From Petrolisthes cinctipes (lineage: Eukaryota > Arthropoda > Malacostraca > Decapoda > Porcellanidae): a stretch of 64,000 bases of DNA. The translations under genes were made by a program, and so were the position numbers. The notes under the pieces were generated by a model. That model saw nothing but the letters and a program-made list of their open reading frames with translations, did no database searches and was not told where the DNA came from. The DNA lies in contig JAWQEG010000261.1 of assembly GCA_033782935.1 (NCBI GenBank), forward strand, positions 248,001-312,000. Direction: 5' to 3'. Positions 36,842 through 50,225 of the stretch are shown piece by piece (position 1 is the first letter of the stretch; each line of letters opens with the position of its first letter).

Positions 36842-37851
36842 AGGGGCGCCAAAACCCTTAAAGTATTGCCCACATCATTACAGGCAATGCCCCCCTACAG
36901 GGCAAGCACGAGGGATAAAAGAAGTACAGGGATGGCTGTCTATTATCTAAAGGATAATAATCAGTAGTCTATCCCACTGCGATGGTGAACAAAAGACACT
37001 GCCTTTATTTAAAGGATATAATGTAACAGATATTATAATTAATATTTGGTTGTTATTACTTTTCAACCAATCACCTTCATTTGTCTTACCCTCTTCCCCC
37101 TCACCCTCGCCTCAAATCATCACATTTCTTCTCTTCTATATCCACCTACGTTAATGCAGTTTGCACTTCTTTAAACCAGGGTTTTTCAAACTACGGGTCC
37201 CGAATTCCTCCAAACTGGGTCGCAGGCTCACAAAAATAAATACATGAATAAAATAGAATAATAATGTTCGTGACAATAAAAAAAATATGAAGTTTATACA
37301 TGAATCGACCTAACATATTTTTAGAAACGAATATTCATGTATTTGATTATCAATAAAACAAAATCATTGCACAAATACTAGCCTTCTTGAGAGAGAATGA
37401 GAGAGAGAGGGAGGGGTAGGTGAGGCAGAGTTTATAATTCTGTTTATAATTCTGGTTAGAATGTTTTTTTATCATAATTATTGCATTTCAGTTTCTGGCC
37501 TTGTATTTCCTTAGGTTGATACTTCTGGTCATTTGTAAAAGATCTTTCTGTATGGATCGCGAGAATGATGTCATAGTAAAAACTGGGTAACGACTGAAAA
37601 AGTTTGAAGAACCCTGCTTTAAACTATTGGTGATTCGATGCCTTTCACGGTGTATGCTTCATTCATTCCTCCTGACACACATCTCCCCTGCCTGATCATT
37701 CGTTACCCTCCTATATAGCCCCGCCCATATTTCTCTCCTCTCCCAATAACATCCCCCCTCCCTCCACCTGCAACTGTTGCCAGATCCGACGAGGCCCAAA
37801 CCAAGTCGCTGATGGATGGGGTGTGGACCCTTGATCTGTCCGGAGCTGTAC
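36842..37851 (-). mobile_element. 1-kb LTR-like interspersed repeat, copy B (inverted relative to copy A)
   Basis: It matches 4682-5686 end to end in the opposite orientation, by eye around 90 percent or better, including the nested hAT MITE, the purine run before TGTTA, and the TGGCGCC end. It joins directly to the RT of a CR1-like element at 37851 (shared GTAC). The same two ends in two different contexts show that these are real element boundaries and not a local duplication. Confidence 0.72.
37177..37616. mobile_element. hAT-type MITE, copy B
   Basis: CAGGGTTTTTCAAACTACGG starts the element and GAAGAACCCTG ends it. The 8-bp direct repeat CTTTAAAC flanks both sides (37169-37176, 37617-37624). 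It is the same insertion as at 4920-5349, copied with the surrounding repeat. Confidence 0.88.
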
Positions 37852-39600
37852 ATTAGAAACAGTACCGGTCCCAGCACTGATCCTTGTGGAACACCACTAG
37901 TTACCTTAGACCAGTCTGACGCTTTACCATTTATAACCACTCTTTGTTTTCTCTGACTGAGCCAATTTTCTATCCATGATAATAAATTGCCATTAATTCC
38001 ATGTGCTTTTAGTTTGACTAATAAACGTTAGTGCGGAACGTTGTCGAAGGCCTTCTGGAAATCGAGGTAAATAATATCTACTGCCTTAGTTTCATCATAT
38101 TTGTTTATAATATCGTGAAGAAAATCTAGTAGATTTGTTAAGCAGGAGCGTTTGTTATTGAAGCCGTGTTGGGTATCTCTGATTATATTATTATTTTCTA
38201 GATGATTTACGATTCTCCCTCTGTTACGCTGATATTAGTTAGTGTCTCAGAAATTTCCTTATTCAGTGTTACTGTGGTGGGGATATCATTAAGGTCTTCG
38301 GATGTAAAAACAGAAGCAAAAAAGTGTTGAGGGCTTTGCTCATTTGGACTTCGTCATCAGTGTATTCTCCGTTTTCGTTAACTTGTGGCCCAATGGATGA
38401 GGTAACTACTTTCTTGTGTCGGATGTAACAGTAAAATTCTTTTGGGTTTGCCTTACTTTGATTTGCAATATGTAACTCTAGGGCCTTTTTGCTTTGCTTA
38501 ATTAGTTTCTTGGCTTTGCGTCGTAGATCTATGAACTTTACTCGTTCGTCATTACTATTTGAGAATTTTAGTCTGTCATACGCAGTTTTTTTTCGCAAGT
38601 AAACAGTCTGCAATATCTTTACATCACCATTTTGGTTTATAGCTGGTCAATGAACGTCGTTTTTTGGTTGGTATGCACTCCTTAACTACATTTTGATAGG
38701 TGGTTGTAAAATTTTCCCATGCCTTGTTTATATCTTTAGTGGTGAGCAAAGAGTTCCAATCGATATCCTTTATTAATACTTTGAGTTTACAAAAACTAGC
38801 TCTTTTGTAATTTAGGACTTTCTCATTGCTGTTGTTTGGGTTACTAGTGTTTATCTTTAGATTGAAAGTAATACTGCTGTGATCACTGTTACTGAGCTCC
38901 TCACCCACATCCAGGTCCTCAATCAAATCCTCTTTCGTTGCAAGTACGAGGTCAAGTACGTTATTGCCACGGGTTGGAGATTCAACAAATTGGTATAGTG
39001 GACTTTCTTGTAGGTTGGCATAAAGTTCGTGTCCTGAATGTGAAGTTAGGGTGTCGCCCCATTTCGACACTGGGAGATTGAGATCTCCAAAAATTATGGC
39101 ATCGTACTCGTTATATGTTTCTACAATTTGTTCGTATATGTCTCGATCGGTTTGCACTGGCTGAGCTGGAGGACGGTATATTAGGGCAAGTATTATTTTT
39201 GGAACATAAGCATCTTTTAGAAGCACATAGGATATGTCGACGTTATCAATTTGTGGTTTCAATATCAAAATTGGGTTAAGTTTTTCTTTAATGTACATTA
39301 ACACGCCACCTCCATTCTTATCATTTTGGCTCCTTTCGAATGATTTATAGCCGGGAAGTGTATATTCTGCCAGGAGGTATCTATCCTCTGTATTTAACCA
39401 AGATTCTGTAATACCAATTATGTCGTAATTTTCTGTTAACACGATTTCTTCTAGATCTGAAAACTTATTATGGATGCTTAGTGCATTTGCATAGAAAACT
39501 TTTAATACTCCGGTATTTTCATGATGCTGTGTTAGTGATGAATGAATTACCGATTCATCCCTTCGTGTTTGTTCTAAGGGAAGTTGCTTGGTTGCCCCCT
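37852..39600 (-). pseudogene. CR1-like ORF2: endonuclease and partial reverse transcriptase
   Basis: The open frame runs through FYANALSIHNKFSDLEE, YDIIGITESWL, KNGGGVLMYIKE, LALIYRPPA, IFGDLNLP and SNSDHSSITF, which are the complete CR1-type endonuclease landmarks (39530-38800). The linker continues at 38613-38269 after a stop. The RT resumes in other frames with IIYLDFQKAFDNVPH (about 38040-38085) and SGVPQGSVLGPVLFLMY (about 37850-37900). The active-site YADD and thumb are lost at the junction with the LTR-like repeat. Frameshifts near 38620 and 38220 also disable it. Confidence 0.83.
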
Positions 39601-40498
39601 GTTTGTCCCGTTTTTTGTATATAATTCCTTTATTGTTTCGTTTAGCAGGCGACCAAAGCGTGCTGCTCCCACCTGGTTAAGATGTACTCCATCATCTTAG
39701 AATAACTATTTATCATAATAAAAGTTGTCCCAGGTGTTTATGTAACCGACTTCTTCATTATTGCAAAGGGTAGCTAGTCTACGATTTATATTACTAGCGC
39801 TGTTAATAAATCGAGGGATTATACCTGATATAACTATTCTGTTTGCTTTTTCTTTTAGTGACCTTATCATATGTTTATATTTACTAAGCAGTTCTTCGGA
39901 CGTCGTTTGTCCCTACGTGAACAACATATGCTGTGTTTTCTGGGGCTGTATTAGATATTTGGTCAATGGCAGCTGTTACGTCTTCCACACCACCACCAGC
40001 AATGCAGAAACGTTTTCTGGTTTTAGGTGCCCAAGCACAGAATTCTATAAGCTGACCACGAATTATTGAGTCGCCGACTAGTCTAATTTCGGGCTCGTTT
40101 TCTGAGTCACCTGATTCTGCCAGAATTTGGAAGCGATTCTGACAGGTTACTGGGATAATATTTCTGGGAATAGGACGTACATTATTTCTTACTATTCTGA
40201 AATGATCATCTCCCTGAAGGGGTGTAGGGGTTGGGTCGGGTACTGGTACGGTATTGGCAACAATGGCTGATGTATTCTCCTGGGTTGTTTACTGTTGTAC
40301 ACCGACATTCAAGGTCGCGAATTCTTGCAATGCAACAATCTTCGTTGCCAGGGAATCAATTTTTAGGCACGCCTTGTTTAATTTTTCATTTAATTCGTCT
40401 CGTATCTGGCAGAATCGACAAATTAGTTCGTCTATGTCTTCAAATATGGAAGGTCCGAACCTTACAGTACATATACTACATGTATGTTGTGGTGCCAT
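39590..40498 (-). pseudogene. CR1-like ORF1 with zinc knuckle and SGNH/GDSL-esterase-type domain
   Basis: The frame from ATG at 40498 begins MAPQHTCSICTVRF and holds CxxC pairs (CSIC, CRFC) and a short coiled coil. After a shift, minus-strand translation of 40190-39840 gives RLVGDSIIRGQLIEF (block I, GDS), AYVVHVGTNDV (block III, GTND), and then KANRIVISGIIPR. Around 39690-39640 it gives DDGVHLNQVGAARF, the block V Asp-x-x-His type motif. Blocks I, III and V in that order define SGNH hydrolases, and esterase-like ORF1 proteins are known in CR1-type elements. A one-base shift lies just after GTND and a TAG before block V. Their role in the transposon is not settled; lipid-membrane interaction has been suggested for relatives. 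Confidence 0.75.
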
Positions 40499-40759
40499 AT
40501 TTGAGAGGATTGAGGGATGGGGGGGGGGGAGGTCTGACCTTGTGAAGGTAGGGTTGGGGTGAAGTGAGAGATAAAGGACGGTTGGGTTCAGGTAGGTAGC
40601 CTTAGGTGAGGTGAGGTGAGGAGGTGAAGGGTTGGGGGCGAGGTGAGGTATTGAATTGGAAGGGTACAGGATTAAGGCACGCCTAGGAGTAGGAGAGAGA
40701 GACAGTGAGAGCAAAAAATATGGTTCTGTATAAGAACACACGTACGTAAAAATATCGGG

Positions 40760-40781
40760 AAAAAAAAAAAAAAAAAAAAAA

Positions 40782-40785
<4 letters not shown>
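40760..40785. repeat. Poly(A) tract
   Basis: 26 adenines on the plus strand joining the (TA)n that follows. It sits at the 5' side of the minus-strand CR1-like element, so it is not that element's tail. Confidence 0.9.

Positions 40786-40786
<1 letters not shown>

Positions 40787-40876
<90 letters not shown>
40787..40876. repeat. (TA)n microsatellite on the left of the Penelope-like fragment
   Basis: About 44 TA units directly abutting the 46-bp inverted-repeat arm at 40877. Confidence 0.97.
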
Positions 40877-40880
<4 letters not shown>

Positions 40881-41553
40881 AAAGTGATAGCATTGTTGGC
40901 GCTGTGTATTTTTCTAAGCAGGTTTTCCTTGTTGCGTAGGATAGTCTTCTGTTCTTGTGGTAGGTCGTTGATGACTTCTCCATAGCTGTTTCTTCTTCTT
41001 CCTTCCATTGCATTTTCTACCAGATCGCGATTTCGGGATTTCTGATCCCTTCTTCAGTGGTGTGATGGTGTGCTCTTTACTGTGTGGTGTCAGTTGAGAA
41101 GTGCTGTCAGTTGGGCGGGTGGAGCGCTATTTATCTGGTGCTACCTGACGTGCTTGGCCCTGATTGGTCGGTAGGTGGTCACCGAGAGCTTGGTAGAGCT
41201 CGCAGGTCGTCTGCTTGTATGTTTAGGTTTGGGTTATTTTCTTTTATATATAGGGCTTCGAGGAGTGGTAAACGTCGCTGGTCTTCGCTTGCTGTCAATA
41301 TTTCTGTTCTGTTTTCTAGTATTTCTCTGGTGAGGGCTAAGTCATGGTCTTGTCTGAGGTGTTTCTTTGGTGCTCCGGACGTTAGGTGGTAACTGAGTCG
41401 CCGAGACAATTTCATGGTTGTCATGCCGATATAGGTTGAGGGGAGGGCTTCACAGTTCCCTCTATTGCAAGTGAACCTATAAACGACGTTCTTCCGCAGA
41501 GCACTCACCTGCTTAGAAAAATACACAGCGCCAACAATGCTATCACTTTCAAT
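40877..41553 (-). mobile_element. Penelope-like element fragment with inverted ends
   Basis: Perfect 46-bp inverted repeats (40877-40922 and 41508-41553) enclose a GIY-YIG endonuclease piece (41507-41179), an untranslated stretch, and what looks like the N-terminus of a second open frame (41008-40877, ending [18 protein letters not shown]). The right arm is the same N-terminal segment turned round. (TA)n tracts lie on both sides. Endonuclease end, untranslated region, then N-terminus fits the partial tandem arrangement usual in Penelope-like elements, and an inverted 5' piece is also common in them. The RT is absent. Confidence 0.72.
41179..41526 (-). pseudogene. GIY-YIG endonuclease domain of a Penelope-like element
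   Basis: The frame holds [13 protein letters not shown], then STYIGMTTMKLSRRLSYH, then RTEILTASEDQRRLPLLEA and ALYIKENNPNLNIQ. The Y...YIG pair, the conserved Arg after it and the spaced His are the GIY-YIG nuclease core. The Cys pair before YIG and the LEALYIKE...P.LN ending are typical of Penelope-like C-termini. These nucleases nick the target DNA for insertion. The first seven residues come from the inverted-repeat arm, so the true protein continued differently upstream. Confidence 0.85.
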
Positions 41554-41596
41554 AAAACATGTATAAGAGAGAATTTCCTGCCTATTTATACCCTAA

Positions 41597-42912
<1,316 letters not shown>

Positions 42913-42919
42913 TATAAAT

Positions 42920-42937
42920 TGGCGACCTCGCCAGGAT
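42920..42937 (+). other. Primer-binding site candidate
   Basis: TGGCGACCTCGCCAGGAT begins 8 bases after the LTR end. TGG-initial sequences at this place pair with the CCA end of a tRNA in Gypsy elements. The tRNA was not identified. Confidence 0.55.
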
Positions 42938-43048
42938 TTCCAATTTTTGCCGAACTGAGACTGGTGTTCTATCATTGCATTACTGTTGTATTTTTCTTGT
43001 ATTGCATTTTCCATTTTTTGTGTACATTTGCCTAATAGTTAGTGAGCA

Positions 43049-46000
43049 ATGGAGACTCAGGGTGTGGCTAGTGAGAAGGGTGCTCCACTTCATATTATCT
43101 CTGAGCAGGATGCTGCAGAGTTTATTAATTCAAGTCCTAATCCCGAGAGAGTAAGAGCACTGAGGAGAGAGGAATTATTACTTGTTGCACAGAAGTTGGA
43201 CATTGCCATTGAAAGTTCCAACGCATTTCCACTAGCTAACCTGATTTGCCACCATCTATGCGGCACTGGTTTGTATGATTTTGTTGAGAGGAAGGATAAC
43301 GCTTCTGTCGTAAGTGACTGGTCTGCACCTACTTATTTGCATGAAGCCACTGTGGTTCAGAATAACCAATTTGGGAATGACAAAGCTGCGCATGACCATG
43401 AGTTCCGTATGCTACAATTAGAGGTTGGGAGAGAGGTAAGGAGAGCTCAGATGGAGCTTGAGCAAAGGAAACTGGAGTTGAAGATGGAGAAATATAGAGT
43501 GGACCATGAGCCACGACGACCAGTTGCGTCGGGGGCTTCATCAGAACAGCACAGGTTGGTTCCTAAGTTTGATGAGGACCATGTTGCTGAATTTTTCCAG
43601 AGGTTTGAGAAGGTTGCAGAGGGTAGTGGGTGGCCGAAGGAACGATGGTCAACGTTAGCACAGTCAGTCTTTTGTGGTAAAGCTTTAAGAGCATTTGATG
43701 CTCTCAGTTTTGAGGAATCTTTGGATTATGAGAGGTTAAAGTCTGCTGTACTGAGGACGTATGAATTAAGACCAGAAGCTTACAGACAGAAGTACCGTAA
43801 TAGTAAGAAACGCCCTAATGAGACATGGATAGAATTTATGAAATATCAGAGTGACCTATTTCAAGCATGGATAAGAAGTGAGAAAGTAGAAGATAATTAT
43901 TGTAGGTTGGAGGAGGTGGTTAAGTTGGAGCAATTTCTGAGCCAGATGGAGCCAGATTTGCAGATATTTATAAGTGATAAGAGAGTAAAGACAGCTGAGG
44001 AAGCTGCAGTTTATGCTGATGATTACGTTTTAGTCAGGAAGCATTTTAAAGCCAAAGACAAAGGGCACAATAGACCCCCTCCAACCACCAATAATAAAAC
44101 TCATGATAGCGATGTCTCCCCGAATTCCAAAAGCACTCATGTCACTAGTCCCAGTCCCCCAGGTATCTCACATGCACAAACACCTACACGCACCCCACAC
44201 AAACCTTGGACACGAACTTTCACATGTACATATTGCCACAAAACAGGGCATACTGTAGACAGATGTTGGAGAAAGGCAGGAGTGGTTAGGCCAACTAATT
44301 TTGTTTCCTGTGACAGAGCTATTGTCACAGTTTCTGAGCCCCGAAAAGATAGTAGGGATAACTCTGTTTTACCCACTTCTAAAGATAGAGTTCTTTCAGA
44401 AGGAGGGAAGGGTGCAGTGGATGCTGTTCCCATGTCTGACGTTACAGGAGCAGTCGTCCAGTCAGTAGCTACGGATACTACGGCTGAGGATTGTTATGCT
44501 CCGTATCGGTCTGATGGGTTGGTCAAGCTGGGGGAATCCCAGTATCCTGTTAAGATACTCCGAGACACTGGTTCTACAATTACTCTGTGGGTAAGACCGA
44601 AACATGTTTAGGTGGGTTCCAAGAATTTTGTTTTGCTCAGGGGAGTTGGAGGCTCCCTGACGGTTCCTTTGGTGGAGTGTAGGGTGAGTTGTGATTTGTT
44701 TAAGGGGACGGCACAGGTCGGAGTGGTGGAGTCATTGCCCGAGCCCGATGTGGACCTGATACTGGGCAATGATTTGGTTAGGGGTGAGGAAGTGAGCGCC
44801 CCAGTAATAACCAAGGATCCTGTACCTGCCGAAGTTGTGGAGGAAGAGGACCAGATGAACTTCCCTGTATGTACCGTGACCCGATCGATGTCAAGGGTGG
44901 AGGAGAGCTGGCGTGTGGAGGCAGCCGAGGCAGTTTTAACTCCTTCTGACCCACCGATGGAGGAAGTCGACGGTGATGGAGAATCACTGGACGACCTTTC
45001 TTTAACCAATCTTTTTTCAGATACCTCTAGTGAGCAGTTGTCTTTAGAGTGTGTCGATGTTGAAAAATTTAAGAATTTGCAAGGTAGTGACCCAGGTATC
45101 CAAGAGTTAAGGAGCCTGGCAGTTGAAAATGTGGGGGAAGAGAAGGGATCATGTTTATATGAGAAGGATGGAGTTTTGTACAGGAGGTGGAGACCTCCTC
45201 ATACTAGTGTGGATGAGGGATTGAGGGATGTACACCAGCTAGTTGTGCCGAGTGTGTGCAGGCAGGAACTAATTAGGCTAGCTCATGATATTCCATTTGC
45301 TGCCCACCTAGGAGTGAGGAAGACACTTGAACGGCTTAGGGCAGAATTTTACTGGCCTGCCATGAGGGCTGATGTGGACCAGCATGTGAGGAGTTGTCAT
45401 ACAAGTCAGGTTGTGGGACGGTCTAACCAGAAACTATCTAAGTCTCCCCTAATTCCCATCCCTGCTATTGGGCCACCTTTCTCAAAGTTAATCATAGACA
45501 TAGTGGGTCCACTTCCTACCACTTCTACTGGATTTCAGTACCTTTTTACCATACTAAACTCTTGTACTAGGTACCCTGAGGCAATTCCCCTCATAACTAT
45601 GAATGCTAAGGCTGTTGTGAAAGCATTGTTGGGGTTTTGTACAAAGTTTGGGTTACCTAAGGAGATACACTCTGATAGGGGTTCTAACTTTTTGTCTAAC
45701 TTGTTCCAGCAGACTTTGGAAGAGTTAGGAGTTAAACAAGTCAGAAGCAGTGCTTACCATCCAGAGTCCCAGGGTGCCTTGGAGAGATACCACCAGACCC
45801 TGAAGAATATGATGCGGAAATACTGCTTGGAACACACCAAGGATTGGGACAAGGGTGTTCCTTTCCTACTGTTTGCAACGAGGGAAGTACCGCAGGAGAG
45901 CCTGGGTTTCTCTCCGAATGAGCTTGTCTTCGCACACAATGTCAGAGGTCCTTTGAGCATCGTCAAGGAGGCATGAAGTAGTGACATCGACACCAGCAAG

Positions 46001-46915
46001 AACCTTCTACAATACGTCCTGGAGTTCAAGACCCGTCTGAGTGACACTAGAGAAGAGGCGAAGAAGAATCTTGAGGAAGCCCAAGGGAAGATGAGACAGT
46101 GGTATGATCGGAAGGCCAGATGGAGGGAGTTCCAAGTTGGTGATGAAGTGTTGGTGCTACTGCCACTTCAAGGTCAACCCCTGGCTGCCAAGTTTCAAAG
46201 TCTGTACGTGGTAGAGAAGAGGCTGGGTGAGACTGACTACCTTGTGAAGACGCCCGACCGGCGGAGATCTCATCAGTTGTGCCATGTAAATATGTTAAAG
46301 CCGTACTACCGCCCTTTGAAGACTCCAGTGACGACACAGCATGTTGTGGCTGTGGCTGTGGAAGAAGAAGAAGCTGATGACGTGGCAGGGGTAACCTGTG
46401 AATTTCAAGAGTGTAGTTGGGTGGACAACGAGGGAAAAGAGGTTAAGTATGAATGGACAAACGAATGTGAGGAAAGTTTTGAAAGTGCCAAGGACATACT
46501 CGTTCACTATCCCGTGATGACCGCGCCCAAGTTTGACAAGCCATTCGCACTAGCAGTGGACGCTAGCAATGTGGGAGCAGGAGCTGTGTTGATGCAGGAG
46601 GAATAGCAGGGGGTGGAGCATCCTGTTTCATATTTCAGTAAAATGTTCTCCACCAGTCAGAAGAACTCTTCAGTTATAGAGAAGGAACTCCTAGCCCTGA
46701 TCCTCGCCCTGCAACACTTTGCTGTGTATGCACCTGCATTTGGACCAATACTTAGGGTGTACACTGACCACCACCCTCTAAAGTACTTGAACAGTTTGGG
46801 GGCCAAGAACCAAAGGCTTACCCGTTGGAGTTTGTTCCTCCAACAGTATCACCTAGACATACGTCATGTAAGAGGTGTAGATAATGTGATAGCGGATTGT
46901 CTATCTAGAAGTTAA
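43049..46915 (+). pseudogene. Gag-protease-integrase-RNase H polyprotein, three in-frame stops, RT core deleted
   Basis: One frame of 1,289 codons is broken by TAG (44609-44611), TGA (45974-45976) and TAG (46604-46606), with no frameshift. Gag has a charged coiled coil (about 43400-43510). A capsid-like region of the kind related to SCAN domains follows (FQRFEKVAEGSGWPKERW, RPNETWIEFM; 43560-44050), then a CCHC knuckle (CTYCHKTGHTVDRC, about 44225). The protease motif RDTGST is at about 44562 and the first stop falls inside the protease. Integrase has HDIPFAAHLGVRKT...CHTSQ (the second zinc Cys replaced by Ser) and the triad DIVGP, HSDRGSNF, ESQGALERYHQ. The C-terminal domain (FQVGDEVLVLLP...HVNMLKPY) follows. 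It then passes directly to RNase H (WTNECEESF, LAVDASNVGAGAVLMQ, EKELLALILAL, YTDHHPLKYL, NVIADCLSRS). About 300 codons of RT are missing near 46400-46440. Confidence 0.88.
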
Positions 46916-47007
46916 ATATTTTGTTTTTGATTTTTGCATGTTGTACATAACTTTTGTAAATTTAAGAACGAATTTTCCAGGGGAAAATTCTTTCTTGGGT
47001 GGGGGCG

Positions 47008-48277
<1,270 letters not shown>

Positions 48278-48303
48278 TATATATATATATATATATATAT
48301 ATA
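48278..48303. repeat. (TA)n microsatellite
   Basis: About 13 TA units after the (CA)n. They may be the far side of the (TA)n into which the Gypsy element inserted. Confidence 0.9.
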
Positions 48304-48757
48304 GCACCACATGGAAATAGCCGACCGGTAATTTCCATGTGCCATTAACCGATACAACCATGAATGCAAGTGCCTCTTTTGCAAGGGGAAGACCATCACC
48401 ATCCAGTTTGGTGCCCATATCTATGTAACCATGGTCTTTCTTTCCATCCCACTGAAGCTGTTGTTTAATTGCCATTTCATCCATGATTAGAGTACATAAT
48501 AATAGGTTTCCCATCTCAGCATAAGCAGCTGATTTTAATTTCAGTGCTGAAAATTCTGGTTCAGTAAAGCCTGGTTTCCCCTCAACACTCTCATACCACT
48601 TTTGTATTGTTCTTGGATGTGGCAAACATGTGTCGAACATTTTCCTAACATAGCGATGTAACAGTAGGGTTATGCAGCTTGCTGTGCTTCTCTGTACAAC
48701 CATATGCTGCACAAGATGTAGGCATTCTTCAGTTTGGGCAGTAGAGACACGTGCCAT
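48304..48757 (-). pseudogene. P-element/THAP9-like transposase fragment
   Basis: On the minus strand an uninterrupted frame of about 150 codons holds LPHPRTIQKWYESVEGKPGF, then the Asp of DEMAIKQQLQWDGKKDHGY, IDMGTKL, and EALAFMVVSVNGTWKLPVG. This is the central RNase-H-like region of P-type transposases, with the first catalytic Asp in DEM. The frame is cut at 48303 by the (TA)n/(CA)n tract, directly after GYF. The upstream limit (ATG at 48757) is only the first Met; the THAP DNA-binding domain is not seen in the 200 bases beyond. It is well preserved with no internal stop, so it may be the remains of a recent element or an exon of a domesticated gene. Confidence 0.8.
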
Positions 48758-49059
48758 GTGGCTGTTAGCAGTGAACTAAGCACAAAACTGCAGTGGTGTT
48801 AAAGCCAAACACCTGACTCAGGTCCCATACCAAGATGGCCGCCAGCCAGCCACACTGACCTCACTCAGGTGCAAGCCAGGGCCCCTCCATCCTATTTAAC
48901 CTCCTTGGTCTTGACCAAATTAGACAAATAATATAAAAGTGAACAGTGTGGACATCTATCTACTCACTATTGACAGACGATGTACCGTTTCTTGGTAAGG
49001 TAAGTAAGTATCCATCCCTCCATCTTTGTTCTCTTGGTTTGCCTTGTCTTTCTGTTACA
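48758..49059. other. No gene seen
   Basis: Sequence beyond the P-like fragment without recognisable features; P-type terminal repeats were not found. Confidence 0.45.
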
Positions 49060-49720
49060 GTACAGTGGTGAGGGAAGGAGAGGTGGCAGAGGAGAGAAGC
49101 GAAAAATGGCTGGAGGAGGGAGGAGTGGGAAGGAGGGAGGAGTGGGAAGGAGGGAGGAGTGGGAAGAAGGGAGAGGGGAAGGGATGAGAGAAGGAGGGAG
49201 GAGGTGAGGGAAGGAGGGAGGAAGTAAGGGCTGAATGGAAGGAGGAGAGAAAGGGCTGGAAGAGGGAGGAGTGGAAAGAAGGGAGAGGGGCAGGGATGAG
49301 GGAAGGGAGTAGGTGAGGGCTGAATGAAATGAGGAGAGAAAGGGCTGCAGGTGGGAGTGGGAGTAAGGGAGAGTGAGGGTGGGAGGAGAAGGGGGAAGGG
49401 AGGACAGGAGAGGCGGAAAAGGAGGACAGGAGAGGGGGGAAGAAAGGACAGGAGAGGGGGGAAGGGAGGACAGGAGAGGGGGGAAGGGGGGAAGAAAGGA
49501 CTGGAGTGAGGCGAGAAGAAAGGGCTGGATGAAGGGAGGAGGGAAATAGGGATAAAAGAAGGAACGGAGAGAGGAGTGAGGAGAGGAGTGAGGAGAGGAG
49601 GGAAGTAGGGATGGATGGAGGGAAGTAGGGATGGATGGAGGGAGGGAAATACGAGGGAGGGAAGTAGGGATGGATGGAGGGAGTGAAGGAGCAGCAGGAC
49701 ACACACACACACACACACAC
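49060..49720. repeat. Purine-rich minisatellite with 17-bp GGAGTGGGAAGGAGGGA units, ending in (AC)n
   Basis: The plus strand is almost entirely A and G. Near 49107-49160 a unit of about 17 bp is repeated three times; beyond that GAGGGAAG and GATGGATGGAGGGA words alternate. The (AC)n is at 49700-49720. It opens long Pro/Ser/Leu frames on the minus strand (up to 280 codons at 48967-49809), which I regard as artefacts. Confidence 0.9.
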
Positions 49721-50225
49721 CTAGGGGTACACAACACATCAGCCAAGCCAACAACACCGGAACACTTGCACACCTCACTCAGGCACACACAGCTGCAAAC
49801 AACTAACAAGTAACATTAACAATAACATTAACAATAATAATAATTATAATACTACTACTAATAGGATGATAAATGACAACAAAATTATGCCTTGAGGGAC
49901 CCTCGGATGTAGTCAGAAAATTGGAGGTAAATGCGTTCTTCAAATATTGCCACGAAACACTATCCATACTGAAGAAGGTTGTTTCGTGGCATAGTCAGGA
50001 GGAATCTGCAGCCTCCACTATTCTCCTACACAATCATGGATCCATAGGTACAAAATAAATGTATAATATAAATGGTGGAAAAAAAAAGTGGAAATAATCA
50101 CCTCTATTTACCTCCTGTCAGGATTCTTTCAACCTCTGGTGTCAAAACACTAATACGGATTTTCCCGTGTGTTGTTTTTCAAATGATAAAGATCGGGAGT
50201 AGCGTAGGAGTGAAGGCTAGCCTCC
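49721..50225. other. No gene seen; one perfect hairpin
   Basis: TGCCACGAAACA (about 49948-49959) pairs perfectly with TGTTTCGTGGCA (about 49980-49991) across a 20-base loop. No gene is supported in the surrounding 500 bases. Confidence 0.5.

Larger units (their letters stand above)
37852..40760 (-). mobile_element. CR1-like non-LTR retrotransposon, broken inside the RT
   Basis: On the minus strand there is an ORF1 with a zinc-knuckle start and SGNH-type domain (40498 to about 39590), then ORF2 with endonuclease and part of the RT. It ends at 37852, where the LTR-like repeat takes over after GPVLFLMY. The rest of the RT is missing. The 5' side ends near a 26-base A run (plus strand 40760-40785) and (TA)n. 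Confidence 0.85.

Noticed and set aside
39761..40069. 102-codon plus-strand frame
   Set aside because: It is antisense to the SGNH-type ORF1, whose motifs identify the coding strand.
44609..44611. Gag-pol readthrough stop
   Set aside because: The TAG falls after the DTG motif, inside the protease, which is not the usual recoding site; mutation is the simpler explanation without comparison to other copies.
48967..49809. 280-codon Pro/Ser/Leu frame on the minus strand
   Set aside because: It lies over a polypurine minisatellite, and three phases are open at once over the same DNA, which a gene would not show.
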